Shown here: piece by piece, positions 41,094 through 49,893 of the stretch
Numbering within the stretch: the stretch's first letter is position 1
Layout of the letters: the number at the start of each line of letters is the position of its first letter
Program-made: the position numbers and the translations under genes
Notes under the pieces: model-generated
The model's database searches: none
What the model was told of the DNA's origin: nothing
Seen by the model: only the letters and a program-made list of their open reading frames with translations
NCBI RefSeq assembly: GCF_001971725.1
Contig: NZ_CP019388.1
Span: 2,808,501-2,872,500, forward strand
DNA from: Winogradskyella sp. J14-2
GTDB taxonomy: Bacteria > Bacteroidota > Bacteroidia > Flavobacteriales > Flavobacteriaceae
Reading direction: 5' to 3'
Length of the DNA: 64,000 nucleotides

Positions 41094-41238
41094 GATACTG
41101 AGCGCAGTCGAAGTACCTTTTTTTTAAAAAGTGTGTGAGTCGCTTATGCTGAGCGTAGCCGAAGTAAGCATCTAAAGCACTAGGTTTTTGTATTAAACGA
41201 CTTATTTGAGCCCTTTACCCTGAGCTTGTCGATATGCT
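41094..41238. repeat. Three-copy cluster of GTCGAAGT-type repeats
   Basis: Copies at 41094-41117 (gatactgagcgcagtcgaag + tacc), 41142-41169 (gctgagcgtagccgaagtaa core, with gctta/taagc ends) and 41215-41238 (ccctgagcttgtcgatatgc). All share CTGAGC....GTCGA and lie between icmF and the next gene. Confidence 0.7.
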
Positions 41239-41265
41239 TTATAAATTAGATTACCAAAAACCAAA

Positions 41266-41661
41266 TTAAAGCGTTAACATCCAATTACGTTTCAGTTTTC
41301 TAAATGTTTTGATTTCGCCACGCAAAAGCGGTAAGTAATCTTTGCCATTGCTCTTAGAACGCTCTAAACGTCTGCAGTTACTGTATAGTTTGCTGGTTAA
41401 ACGCTCTAGGCTGTCTAGATGTTTGTGTTTTTTGTCAGAATGGCGTTCACGTTCTGCATTAATAATTTCTGGTGCTAGATTTGTGGACTGTTGCACAATA
41501 TCGCCAGAAAAGTAAATGTCGCTATCTTCTGTACCATCTTCATTCAAATATGATAAATCGTGATTGATATATGTCGAGATACTTCTCGAAAGCATAATGA
41601 TATCCATTGCCTTTTGATACACAGGCAAATCCGATAAATGAGAGGGTAGGTTGTAGCTCAT
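41266..41661 (-). CDS. Hypothetical helical protein (weakly S23-like)
   Basis: 131 residues from the ATG at 41661 (MSYNLPSHLSDLPVYQKAMD); an in-frame ATG 33 bases earlier adds only a short hydrophobic lead. Function not recognised. Predicted all-helical: LPVYQKAMDIIMLSRSISTY, an acidic loop, DIVQQSTNLAPEIINAE, a Ser/Lys/His-rich helix and a basic C-terminal YLPLLRGEIKTFRKLKRNWM. The helix order and the PVYQKA start recall four-helix-bundle proteins, but key SSGSVGANYIEG-type residues are missing. It stands alone, next to a repeat cluster. Confidence 0.6.
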   Translation of the reverse strand: MSYNLPSHLSDLPVYQKAMDIIMLSRSISTYINHDLSYLNEDGTEDSDIYFSGDIVQQSTNLAPEIINAERERHSDKKHKHLDSLERLTSKLYSNCRRLERSKSNGKDYLPLLRGEIKTFRKLKRNWMLTL

Positions 41662-41778
41662 AATTTCAATAGCAATTATTACGAATTTACTCAAGAGAAA
41701 TGAAAATTTACTTTAAATATTAAGGTTAAATTGTATATTAGCTTTAATAATTATGTTATTGTGATTTATTTTGTTTAA

Positions 41779-42222
41779 ATGAATATTGATAATCTAAATT
41801 GGAGGATTTTAAAGTGTTTGCAACAAAACGCGCGCATGTCTAATGCTGAAATCGGAAGGCGTGTCGGCATCAGCTCACCTGCTGTAGGTGAGCGTATTAA
41901 AAAGATGGAAGATGCCGAAATTATTCAGGGCTATACCACATTTGTTTCACCTTTTGAAGCAGGTTATCAATTAAAGGCATTAATTACGTTAAGAGCGTTT
42001 ATGGGAATGTTAAAGCCGTTTTTAGAAAAGGTAAAAACGTATGATGAAGTCGTCAATTGCTACCGAATTACAGGCAATGAAAATATTGTAATGGAAGTAG
42101 TTTTAAAAAATCAAAAACACTTAGAGGCATTCATAGACCAATTAATTACCTATGGCGAAACCAAAACGCAGATTGTATTATCTCACGTGGTAAAACATAG
42201 CGAGATTAAGCCTTTAAAGTAA
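41779..42222 (+). CDS. Lrp/AsnC-family transcriptional regulator
   Basis: 147 residues. The N-terminal HTH (LNWRILKCLQQNARMSNAEI, GRRVGISSPAVGERIKKMED) and linker EIIQGYTTFVSP are typical, followed by the ligand-binding RAM domain (LKALITLRAFM ... VVNCYRITGNENIVMEVVLK). These proteins form octamers and sense amino acids. It is divergent from the preceding hypothetical gene and convergent with the VOC gene, so its target is not evident from position. Confidence 0.92.
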   Translation: MNIDNLNWRILKCLQQNARMSNAEIGRRVGISSPAVGERIKKMEDAEIIQGYTTFVSPFEAGYQLKALITLRAFMGMLKPFLEKVKTYDEVVNCYRITGNENIVMEVVLKNQKHLEAFIDQLITYGETKTQIVLSHVVKHSEIKPLK

Positions 42223-42228
42223 TTCTAT

Positions 42229-42603
42229 TTAAATCCGCCAAGGTGGATTTTTTCTGTTCTCACCAGCTGTGTAAATTATAATTTGATTGTGATCTGGGTC
42301 TTTCAGTCTTATTTCTTTCCATAACCAAGATTGTTCGGTAATTTCCGTGTTGAAAGCGATACCTTTTTGTTTGAGCATTTCTACAGTTTGGGTAAGGTTA
42401 TCCACTTCAAAATAAATGATGGTTTGATTATCGTTAGATAGTTTTTCAACCTTATGAATTGAAAACGTGGTATCACCATCAGGACATAAAAACCTAACAT
42501 ATCTTGGTGCTGCATCAACAATGAGTTGTAATCCTAGAGTTTTATAAAATTCAACAGATTTTACAACATTCAGAGATGGTATGGTCACTTGATTTAAATT
42601 CAT
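42229..42603 (-). CDS. VOC-family (glyoxalase-like) protein
   Basis: 124 residues with two beta-alpha-beta-beta-beta modules: LNQVTIPSLNVVKSVEFYKT / LGLQLIVDAAPRYVRFLCP and IIYFEVDNLTQTVEMLKQKG / WLWKEIRLKDPDHNQIIIYT. The end motif DPDHNQI is characteristic. Possible metal ligands: His34-region is absent; Glu and His near strands remain, so activity is uncertain. It lies 9 bases downstream of the YpdA-like gene and probably belongs to that operon. Confidence 0.85.
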   Translation of the reverse strand: MNLNQVTIPSLNVVKSVEFYKTLGLQLIVDAAPRYVRFLCPDGDTTFSIHKVEKLSNDNQTIIYFEVDNLTQTVEMLKQKGIAFNTEITEQSWLWKEIRLKDPDHNQIIIYTAGENRKNPPWRI

Positions 42604-42612
42604 AATTCCAAA

Positions 42613-43584
42613 TTATTCAATTGTATTTGCAATATGTTCTGCAATCATTTTAGCGTGAATACGAGAGTTTTCAATAAACCATTTGTGCGTTTCCATTCCA
42701 CCACAAATCACACCTGCTAGATACAAACCCTTAACATTAGATTCCATAGTCTTATCATTATAAGTTGGGATGTGCCGTTCATCCTTTGAAAACGCTACAC
42801 CAGCTTTTGCCAAAAATTCAAAGTTGGGTTGATAACCCGTTAAAGCCAAGACATAATCGTTTGGTAAAGTGATTTCGCCATCAGGTGTTTCAACAGTAAT
42901 TTGGTTTGCTTCAATTTTTGTAACTTCAGAATTAAAATAGGCTTTAATGCTGCCCTCTTCAATTCGGTTAAGAATATCTGGTCTTACCCAATATTTTACA
43001 CGCTCTCCTATACTCTTGCCACGCACAATCATTGTAACATTTCCACCTTTGCGGTATATTTCTAAAGCAGCATCTACAGACGAGTTACTGGCACCGACAA
43101 CAGCAATATTTTGCAAAGTAAAAGGATGTGCCTCCTTGTAATAATGAAACACTTTTGGTAAATCTTCGCCAGGTACATTTAGCAAGTTTGGTATATCATA
43201 AAACCCAGTCGCTATAATGATTTTTTTTGCGTTGTAATGATTTTTGCTGGTAGCGACTTCAAAATGATGTTCAACCTTATTTATAGTTGCAACTTCTTCA
43301 TACAATTTAATGTTTAATTGATTCGAAGTTGCCACTCTTCGATAGTACTCTAAAGCTTCGTTTCTGGTTGGTTTAGGATTGTTGCTAATAAAAGGAATTT
43401 CGTTAATTTCCAGTTTTTCAGAAGTTGAAAAAAAGGTCATATTCAAAGGATAATTAAAAAGCGAATTGGTTAAGGCACCTTTTTCAATGACAACGTAATT
43501 CCAGTTATGTTTTTTACATTCTAAGGCGCAGGCAATTCCGATAGGTCCTGCGCCAATGATTATGATGTCTAAATCTTTGGTCAT
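42613..43584 (-). CDS. YpdA-family thiol-disulfide reductase (putative bacillithiol disulfide reductase)
   Basis: 323 residues. FAD-binding GxGxxG (IIIGAGPIGIACALE) at the N-terminus and a second Rossmann motif for NADPH (VVGASNSSVDAALEIYRKGG) near residue 170; the C-terminal GLYLAGVICGGMETHKWFIE is the FAD-proximal end. It lacks the CxxC of thioredoxin reductases, as expected for YpdA/Bdr, which reduces bacillithiol disulfide. Its start overlaps the MFS stop by 4 bases. Bacillithiol use by this organism is inference. Confidence 0.9.
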   Translation of the reverse strand: MTKDLDIIIIGAGPIGIACALECKKHNWNYVVIEKGALTNSLFNYPLNMTFFSTSEKLEINEIPFISNNPKPTRNEALEYYRRVATSNQLNIKLYEEVATINKVEHHFEVATSKNHYNAKKIIIATGFYDIPNLLNVPGEDLPKVFHYYKEAHPFTLQNIAVVGASNSSVDAALEIYRKGGNVTMIVRGKSIGERVKYWVRPDILNRIEEGSIKAYFNSEVTKIEANQITVETPDGEITLPNDYVLALTGYQPNFEFLAKAGVAFSKDERHIPTYNDKTMESNVKGLYLAGVICGGMETHKWFIENSRIHAKMIAEHIANTIE

Positions 43585-44792
43585 AATTTAAATTTAACTC
43601 TATTACTTAACCAGTACGACAAAATTACAGCTATGAGTCCATATGTTCCAGTAACTAGCCAATTGATTTGGTAACCATAATTTTCAACAATGGTTAAGCC
43701 AATTTTTGAACTAAAAATATGAGATACAGAAAAGGCAATAGCGTACAATGCCATATAACTGCCTTCAAACCCTTCCTTTGCTCTGCTTAACGCAAATCTA
43801 TTGGTGTAAGGGAAACCTAACATTTCGCCTACGGTTAACAAAATCATATTAATTATTAAAATACCAAACCAAAAGTTTTGGAATAGTAAATAAAATCCTA
43901 AACTCATTAAAAGTGATGCTGTTAAAATATGCTTGGTTACAGGTATTAGCTGTTTTTCGAGAAAATTTAAAAAAGGCATCTCAAGTAAAATAATAAGTCC
44001 AACATTAATAATCCAAAACAGACTGATTTGAAATTCATTTAAACTAAAAACTTCTTTGTAATACAAAGGCATCGTAACTACGAGTTGAAAAAATGTCATT
44101 CCCATAAAGAAACAAATGACAATAAAAATCCAATACGTTGTATCACTATAAACTATGTTTTTAGCTTTAGTGACAACATCTTCTGTAATCTTAGCAATCT
44201 TTTTCTCAGGTTCTTTCACTAAATATTTAAACAGAATAATGGCAGAAATACAAGTAACACCATCTATCCAAAACAATAAATTATACCCTTGGCTTACAAT
44301 GATTAAACCTGCAGCTGTAGGGCCAACAGCCATACCAGCATTAATTGCCAAACGGATAAGACCAATTGCTCTGGTTTGGTTTTCGGGTGTGCTATAAGCT
44401 TTTATTGATACATAAATAGCAGGTCTAAAGCTATCTGCTACAGACATTATAAAAAGTATTGCAAAGCATAAGCCCCAAAATGATGAAATAAACTGAAGTC
44501 CAATAAAGCTAAAACCAGTTATTAATAGGCTAAAGACCATTACTTTGTAAAACCCAAAGAGGTCTGTAAGTTTACCACCAAGCCATCCTCCAATAGCAGA
44601 CCCAATTCCGAAAAAGGCCAAAATCCAGCCAGCATCATCTTTACTAAAGTCTAAGTTATCGGTAAGGTAAAGTGATAGAAAAGGAATAATCATTGTCCCG
44701 GCTCTATTAATAAGCGAAATCAAAGATATATACCAAATCTCTTTAGATAATCCAGTAAAGGATTCTATATAGTTAGTGTAAAGTTTTTTCAT
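43581..44792 (-). CDS. MFS transporter
   Basis: 403 residues with twelve predicted transmembrane helices. The family A-loop motif is seen between helices 2 and 3 as GGWLGGKLTDLFGFYKVMV, and the second-half equivalent between helices 8 and 9. The first helix region starts EIWYISLISLINRAGTMIIP. It belongs to the drug:H+ antiporter-like MFS group (MDR/TetA-type); the substrate is unknown. Four-base overlap couples it to the YpdA-like gene. Its leader, 23-53 bases upstream, contains a strong terminator that could attenuate it. Confidence 0.88.
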   Translation of the reverse strand: MKKLYTNYIESFTGLSKEIWYISLISLINRAGTMIIPFLSLYLTDNLDFSKDDAGWILAFFGIGSAIGGWLGGKLTDLFGFYKVMVFSLLITGFSFIGLQFISSFWGLCFAILFIMSVADSFRPAIYVSIKAYSTPENQTRAIGLIRLAINAGMAVGPTAAGLIIVSQGYNLLFWIDGVTCISAIILFKYLVKEPEKKIAKITEDVVTKAKNIVYSDTTYWIFIVICFFMGMTFFQLVVTMPLYYKEVFSLNEFQISLFWIINVGLIILLEMPFLNFLEKQLIPVTKHILTASLLMSLGFYLLFQNFWFGILIINMILLTVGEMLGFPYTNRFALSRAKEGFEGSYMALYAIAFSVSHIFSSKIGLTIVENYGYQINWLVTGTYGLIAVILSYWLSNRVKFKL

Positions 44793-44814
44793 TTTGATTG
44801 ATTGTTATAAAAAT

Positions 44815-44845
44815 AAAAAGTCCGACGGTATCGTCGGACTTTTAA
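44815..44845 (-). terminator. Terminator-like hairpin in leader of the MFS gene
   Basis: aaagtccgacg / cgtcggacttt perfect stem with loop gtat; on the minus strand it is followed by TTTTTATTTTTAT. It lies between the candidate small RNA and the MFS start codon. Confidence 0.8.
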
Positions 44846-44966
44846 ATATTGTTTAATAGTATATAATTATAGCTACAATAGATAATGCATCCGAATGATT
44901 TCCGAAGAAATCGCACAGGTTTGCTTTGTATATCTATTGACTTGTTTCATTTTATTTTTAATAACT
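44815..44966 (-). ncRNA. Candidate small RNA or attenuating leader upstream of MFS gene
   Basis: Minus strand: a TAGCTTTG -7 box (44979-44972), then ~150 nt with the very stable hairpin gatttc-ttcg-gaaatc (44912-44897; cUUCGg tetraloop), ending in the strong terminator at 44845-44815. It includes a 25-codon frame (44950-44873) starting MKQVNRYTKQTC that could be a leader peptide. Whether it is an independent sRNA or a transcription attenuator is open. Confidence 0.45.
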
Positions 44967-45026
44967 GTGACCAAAGCTACAATAAAATTTGATAAGTTGT
45001 ATTTTTGAATTTTAAACTACGGTTAA

Positions 45027-45626
45027 ATGAGACATCTTCTTTTATTATGTTTAGCGCTAATTACATTGAGTTGTGGACCAGGTAAGGAAGAATTATTGGG
45101 CGAGACGGAATGGCAACGAAAAACAAACGCTACGTTTAAAGATGCAAGTAAATCGCCCTTAAAGAAAAAAGATTTAAAGACTTTTAAATCCCTCGATTTT
45201 TTCAAATATGATTCTATTTATTATGTAGAAGCCAAATTGAAGCGTACACCAAATTCTAAATGGTTTAAAATGAAAACTACAACTGATGAAGAATCTGAAG
45301 AACGCATTTTTGGTGTTTTAACGTTTAAACTAAAAGGCAAAACGCATCAACTCAATGTGTATCAAGGTAAGGATTTAATGACAACAGAAGGGTTTGAAGA
45401 TTATTTGTTCTTACCATTTTTAGATGATACTAATGGAGATACAACTTATGGTGGAGGGCGTTATATTGATTTGCAAATTCCTGAAGGTGATAGTATTATA
45501 ATAGATTTTAATGAAGCTTATAATCCGTATTGTGCTTATAATGAGAAGTATTCTTGCCCAATCGTCCCGAGAGAGAATTATGTGCCTGTAAAAGTAGAAG
45601 CAGGATTAAGAGCTTTTAAAAAGTAG
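45027..45626 (+). CDS. DUF1684 lipoprotein
   Basis: 199 residues. The lipobox is in LALITLSCGPGKEELLG (Cys at 14). The DUF1684 pattern follows: FKDASKSPLKKKDLKTFKSL, YYVEAKLKRTPNSKWFKMKT, FGVLTFKLKGKTHQLNVYQG, FLPFLDDTNGDTTYGGGRYI and the C-terminal DFNEAYNPYCAYNEKYSCPI. The last motif, N-P-Y-C-x-Y, is diagnostic of the family. Function is unknown. Single gene. Confidence 0.9.
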   Translation: MRHLLLLCLALITLSCGPGKEELLGETEWQRKTNATFKDASKSPLKKKDLKTFKSLDFFKYDSIYYVEAKLKRTPNSKWFKMKTTTDEESEERIFGVLTFKLKGKTHQLNVYQGKDLMTTEGFEDYLFLPFLDDTNGDTTYGGGRYIDLQIPEGDSIIIDFNEAYNPYCAYNEKYSCPIVPRENYVPVKVEAGLRAFKK

Positions 45627-45736
45627 TTTTATTAGATGTTTATCCGTTGAATTGTTTAACTGTTTAAATCGTCTGTGAGAAAAGAGTAATCACGCTTTAA
45701 ACGCTATATTAGATGCTATCTACTAATTACTATATG

Positions 45737-46102
45737 CTACTTAACCAAATATATTCCCAAGAACACAGCTAAAAATCCTACAATAAAACTAGCAATGGTA
45801 TAAATGGCAAAATTCATAAAATCGCCTGATTTTAAAAACACGTGATTTTCATAAGCAAAGGTTGAAAACGTGGTAAAACCACCACAAAAACCTGTTGCAA
45901 GCAACAAGGTTTGGTTTTGTGTTAGGCTGTCGTTTTTAGCAGCAAGTCCAAGTATAATCCCAATTAGCAAACTACCCAATATATTAGCTGCGAATGTACC
46001 GTAAGGAATACCAGTTTCACTGCTGTTCAGCCATTTTCCAATGAGATAACGAAGTGTACTTCCAAATCCGCCACCAATAAAGACAATAATTAATTGTTTC
46101 AT
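45737..46102 (-). CDS. crcB: Fluoride efflux channel CrcB/Fluc
   Basis: 121 residues, four transmembrane helices. Family motifs: GGGFGSTLRYLIGKWLN at the N-terminus, YGTFAANILGSLLIG, and GFCGGFTTFSTFAYE, which lines the fluoride pores and holds the central Na+. It acts as an antiparallel homodimer in the inner membrane. The ATG directly follows the upstream stop codon in the same frame. No fluoride-riboswitch-like structure was recognised; expression probably follows the upstream gene. Confidence 0.95.
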   Translation of the reverse strand: MKQLIIVFIGGGFGSTLRYLIGKWLNSSETGIPYGTFAANILGSLLIGIILGLAAKNDSLTQNQTLLLATGFCGGFTTFSTFAYENHVFLKSGDFMNFAIYTIASFIVGFLAVFLGIYLVK

Positions 46103-47116
46103 CTATTTTATAGGTACATAGATTTCAGTAACCCAATCTGCAGGATTTGGGTAATTTCCTGGGTCAGTAGTGTAAATTTCAAAAGGTTCTTGCTCTGTTT
46201 GTTCCAAGTTGTTCTTAGCTAAGTAAGCCATTGTTTCTTCCCAGGCTTTTGTTAGGTTAGTATAATTACCTTTTAAAGTGGTTTTTAAAACTTTGATATT
46301 TGGAATGTAGTTGAGAGAAACGTCAGAACCTTCAGGAAGTGTAATCTTTTCTTTCACTGGTATTCCGTTACTCATAATTACATTTGCGCTACTCATATCA
46401 TTATAAACCGTTAATGGCATACCAGATTGTTTGATGTTGTTTTTGCCCATAAACAGCATTACGGCACCAAAATTTTCACCCATTTTGGCGCTAATATTTT
46501 GTGAATTGGCGTTAGTGGTTTTGTATAAATAATACCCACCACCATATTCAGTAACACCATCTATGGTTATTTCAAATTGTTTCATATCATCTTGTACAAT
46601 GCTATCTAGTTTTTCTAAACTTCTTTCGTAATGAGGTCCAATCTGCTTTTCCATACCACCCATTAAGGTCGAAAATAATTTAAACACAAATGGTAGGTCC
46701 TTTCCAGAGATATTCCAGGTAACATCTGTTGAACCGTCCTCTTTGGCATCTAACTTCCAAGACACATCAGATTTAGGGAATTCAGCAAATTGCATTTCTT
46801 GAGTTATAGAATTGTGTGGATTGGCAGCTACGGTTGTCATGGTGCCAACACCATCTTTATCTTCCCAAGAGTATGAACCACCAACACCAACATGATTATC
46901 AGGGATAGTAAGGGTCATTTCAGGATCAGATTCAACCCAAGACGACCAATCTTCCCAAGTTTCAAAATCAATGATTTTATTGTAAAGTACAGCTTGTGGT
47001 GCTTTTATGTTTCGAGTTCTGGTAACTTCAAAAGAGTTTGGTTGTACTGCAATGTAAATTGAAAATCCTATAATTAGAACAAGCAGTAGCAGAAGAATAT
47101 ACTTAAGTGCCTTCAT
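46103..47116 (-). CDS. SRPBCC-GyrI-like two-domain membrane-anchored protein
   Basis: 337 residues. One N-terminal transmembrane helix (YILLLLLVLIIGFSIYIAVQ) anchors a START/SRPBCC domain (~35-175; NIKAPQAVLYNKIIDFETWE, VGVGGSYSWEDKDGVGTMT) and then a GyrI/AraC-effector-binding-like domain (~180-335; ITIDGVTEYGGGYYLYKTTN, MPLTVYNDMSSANVIMSNGI, ADWVTEIYVPIK). Both domains bind small hydrophobic ligands in other proteins; the ligand here is unknown. It is followed without spacer by crcB. Confidence 0.83.
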   Translation of the reverse strand: MKALKYILLLLLVLIIGFSIYIAVQPNSFEVTRTRNIKAPQAVLYNKIIDFETWEDWSSWVESDPEMTLTIPDNHVGVGGSYSWEDKDGVGTMTTVAANPHNSITQEMQFAEFPKSDVSWKLDAKEDGSTDVTWNISGKDLPFVFKLFSTLMGGMEKQIGPHYERSLEKLDSIVQDDMKQFEITIDGVTEYGGGYYLYKTTNANSQNISAKMGENFGAVMLFMGKNNIKQSGMPLTVYNDMSSANVIMSNGIPVKEKITLPEGSDVSLNYIPNIKVLKTTLKGNYTNLTKAWEETMAYLAKNNLEQTEQEPFEIYTTDPGNYPNPADWVTEIYVPIK

Positions 47117-47204
47117 TTTTAGTATGATTTAGTAGTTACCCAAAGATAGTAATTTGTCTTATAAGTGTTACATTTGTGAGAATTCACAAAAAACTAACTT
47201 CAAT

Positions 47205-49244
47205 ATGAAACTTAAATCAATAGTTGTAATCTGCCTGATGGTGGTTTTTGCCTGGTCTTGTAAAAATGACAGTAAAGAACCTGTAAAGGACGATACTACA
47301 GAAAAAGTAGAAGATAAGTTTGATTTTAATGTAGAGCAATTTGCCGACATAAAAATCTTACGTTATCAAATTCCTGGATGGGAAAATTTGAGCTTAAAAG
47401 AACAAAAATTAGTGTACTATTTAACGCAAGCTGGCTTGGCTGGTCGTGATATTATGTGGGATCAAAACTACAGGCACAACCTTAAAATCCGTAAAGCTTT
47501 AGAAAATGTTTACACGACTTATTCTGGGGATAAAAATTCTGAAGACTGGAATGCTTTTGAAACCTATTTAAAGCGTGTATGGTTTAGTAATGGTATTCAT
47601 CATCACTATTCTAATGACAAATTGAAGCCTGAATTTTCTAGGGATTACTTAAACGAATTATTCTTAGCAACCAATACAAAGTTAGACGGTGAAGCTTTTG
47701 ATGTTATTTTTAATGATAAGGATACTAAAAAAGTAAATCAGGCCAAAGGTGTAGATAACGTAGCATTATCTGCTGTAAATTTCTACGGACCAAATGTTAC
47801 TAATGCCGATGTAGAAAAGTTCTATGCAGCTAAAGAATCTCCAGACCCAAACAGACCACTATCTTTTGGGCTTAATTCGCAATTAGTAAAAGAAAATGGA
47901 GTTTTAAAGGAGCGTGTTTATAAATCTGGAGGACTTTACGGTTCTGCAATCGATGAAATCATCAAGTGGCTAGAAAAGGCACAAGGTGTTGCAGAAAACA
48001 AAGCACAAGGAGATGCTATCGGTTTATTGATTCAGTATTACAAAACAGGTGATTTACAAACCTGGGATGATTACAATGTGGCTTGGACAGCAGCTACAGA
48101 AGGAAACGTAGATTACATCAACAGTTTTATTGAAGTGTACAACGATCCATTAGGTTACAGAGGTTCTTACGAGACAATTGTACAAATCAATGATTTTGAT
48201 ATGTCTAAAAAGATGAAAGTTTTATCTGATAACGCTCAATGGTTTGAGGATAATTCGCCATTAATGGACGAGCACAAAAAGAAAAATGTAGTTGGTGTAA
48301 CATACAAAGTGGTAACTGTCGCAGGTGAAGCTGGTGATGCATCTCCAAGCACACCAATTGGTGTTAATTTACCGAATGCCAACTGGATTAGAAAGGAAGT
48401 AGGAAGTAAGTCAGTTTCGCTAGGAAACATTATTAATGCTTACAATAATGCTGGTAGTACAGGTCGTTTAAAAGAGTTTGTACACGATGAAGAAGAGTTA
48501 CAACTTGAGGAAAAGTATGGTCAGTTAGCTGATAAACTACATACTGCATTGCACGAAGTTATTGGGCACGCGTCAGGACAATTAAATCCAGGAGTAGGAG
48601 AGACCAAGGAGACCTTGAAAAATTATGCTTCTACCTTAGAAGAAGGTCGTGCAGATTTAGTTGGTCTATACTATTTATATGATTCTAAATTACAAGAATT
48701 AGGATTAGTGGACGATTGGAAATCTGTAGGAAAAGCAGCGTACGATGGTTACATAAGAAATGGATTAATGACACAGTTAATTCGTTTGAATTTAGGTGAT
48801 GATGTAGAAGAAGCGCATATGAGAAACCGTCAGTGGGTTTCTGCTTGGGTTTTTGAAAAAGGAAAAGCGGACAATGTGATTGAGAAGGTTACCAGAGATG
48901 GAAAAACGTATTTCAATATTAATGATTACGATAAGCTACACGAATTATTTGGTCAATTATTAAAAGAAACGCAGCGTATTAAATCTGAAGGTGATTATGC
49001 CGCCGTTGAAGCTTTAGTAGAAGGTTATGGTGTTAAAGTAGACCAAGACATCCACGCTGAGGTTTTAGAGCGTAACAAGCAATTTACATCTGCACCTTAT
49101 AGTGGATTTGTAAATCCTGTTTTAGTACCAGAAATGGATGAAAATGGTGAAATTACAGCAATCAAAGTAACACAGCCAGCTGGTTTCCCTGAGCAAATGT
49201 TAGAGTATAGTAAAACGTATAGTTTTTTGCCAGAAGTGAATTAA
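47205..49244 (+). CDS. Dipeptidyl-peptidase III-family (M49) lipoprotein
   Basis: 679 residues from ATG 47205, chosen because it opens a lipoprotein signal (MKLKSIVVICLMVVFAWSCK); an upstream start at 47154 adds a non-signal extension. The zinc site HEVIGH (residue ~450, in LHEVIGHASGQL) is the M49 HExxGH motif, and the third ligand is in LEEGRADLVGLYYL (~480). Such enzymes cleave dipeptides from short peptides, and are cytosolic in eukaryotes; an anchored envelope form suggests peptide scavenging. Automated annotation of Bacteroidota homologues often mislabels them as dihydrofolate reductase. Single gene, terminator at 49266. Confidence 0.93.
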   Translation: MKLKSIVVICLMVVFAWSCKNDSKEPVKDDTTEKVEDKFDFNVEQFADIKILRYQIPGWENLSLKEQKLVYYLTQAGLAGRDIMWDQNYRHNLKIRKALENVYTTYSGDKNSEDWNAFETYLKRVWFSNGIHHHYSNDKLKPEFSRDYLNELFLATNTKLDGEAFDVIFNDKDTKKVNQAKGVDNVALSAVNFYGPNVTNADVEKFYAAKESPDPNRPLSFGLNSQLVKENGVLKERVYKSGGLYGSAIDEIIKWLEKAQGVAENKAQGDAIGLLIQYYKTGDLQTWDDYNVAWTAATEGNVDYINSFIEVYNDPLGYRGSYETIVQINDFDMSKKMKVLSDNAQWFEDNSPLMDEHKKKNVVGVTYKVVTVAGEAGDASPSTPIGVNLPNANWIRKEVGSKSVSLGNIINAYNNAGSTGRLKEFVHDEEELQLEEKYGQLADKLHTALHEVIGHASGQLNPGVGETKETLKNYASTLEEGRADLVGLYYLYDSKLQELGLVDDWKSVGKAAYDGYIRNGLMTQLIRLNLGDDVEEAHMRNRQWVSAWVFEKGKADNVIEKVTRDGKTYFNINDYDKLHELFGQLLKETQRIKSEGDYAAVEALVEGYGVKVDQDIHAEVLERNKQFTSAPYSGFVNPVLVPEMDENGEITAIKVTQPAGFPEQMLEYSKTYSFLPEVN

Positions 49245-49265
49245 CTTCTATGTAATATTAGTAAT

Positions 49266-49294
49266 AAAAGGCAGCCTATTTTGGCTGCTTTTTG
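49266..49294. terminator. Terminator after M49 peptidase gene
   Basis: ggcagcc / ggctgc(t) stem with A/T-rich loop and tttttg tail. Confidence 0.75.
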
Positions 49295-49363
49295 TTTGCT
49301 CTAAATTTTAAAAGAATTGTATTAATACAAAGAAGAATAAAAAGAATAATCATGGTGTGTGGT

Positions 49364-49774
49364 TTAAGAGTCAAAATTATGCAAGTATTGTAATCTGTAG
49401 ATTAATCCAAAAACAATGAGTCCGTCTTTTCCTTTTATTTTTAGTTTTTTTCTTATGTTTTTGCGGTGTGTTTCTACTGTAGATTTACTCAAGTTAAATT
49501 CCTGAGCAATTTCTTTATTAGACAAGCCTTGACCGATCAGCAACACAACTTGTTTTTCACGCTCAGTTATTGGGCTTGTAACATGCAAGCTATTTTTTGA
49601 TTGCAGTTTTAAAGAATTTGTTATTGCGTTTACAAATTCTGGATTTTTGCAAATTTGTTTAATATTCTCCAGAACTTCAATGAACTCATTTATAGTTAAT
49701 AGTTTGCCTTCATTTTCTAAAGTTGAAATGAGCTTTACTAGTTGGTTTTTTGCTGTTTTTGACGGGTAATACAT
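49364..49774 (-). CDS. LuxR-type HTH regulator without receiver domain
   Basis: 136 residues. The C-terminal 60 residues are a complete LuxR/FixJ HTH (ITEREKQVVLLIGQGLSNKE, IAQEFNLSKSTVETHRKNIR, KKLKIKGKDGLIVFGL). The N-terminal half is helical (LVKLISTLENEGKLLTINEF) and lacks the phosphorylatable Asp of a receiver, so it must sense something else or act constitutively. It ends the minus-strand cluster of T9SS surface proteins and may control it; this is inferred from position. It resembles the HTH half of the response regulator at 57227. Confidence 0.85.
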   Translation of the reverse strand: MYYPSKTAKNQLVKLISTLENEGKLLTINEFIEVLENIKQICKNPEFVNAITNSLKLQSKNSLHVTSPITEREKQVVLLIGQGLSNKEIAQEFNLSKSTVETHRKNIRKKLKIKGKDGLIVFGLIYRLQYLHNFDS

Positions 49775-49802
49775 AACTTAAAAGTAGATATCTTTTGTAT
49801 AT

Positions 49803-49830
49803 AAAAAAATCCCCTTTAATGGGGATTTTT
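49803..49830 (-). terminator. Terminator (atcccc...ggggat type) after HYR-repeat gene
   Basis: aatcccc-tttaat-ggggatt, with T-run on the minus strand. It belongs to the same family as the hairpins at 53695 and 57171. Confidence 0.8.
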
Positions 49831-49893
49831 ATCGATAGTTGATTTATTTTCACCTTAAGAGTAATAACACCTAACTATCGTGTTAACGACTCA

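Noticed and set aside
44873..44950. 25-codon frame within the candidate small RNA as a true gene
   Set aside because: Could be a leader peptide but its sequence shows no family or export signal; kept only as part of the RNA candidate.
45627..46102. Fluoride riboswitch for crcB
   Set aside because: crcB follows another gene without spacer; no fluoride-riboswitch-like sequence was found there or before 47116.
49276..49353. 25-codon minus-strand frame (MIILFILLCINTILLKF...) after the LuxR-type gene
   Set aside because: Hydrophobic and well placed, but ends in the neighbour's terminator and nothing else supports coding; too short to call.
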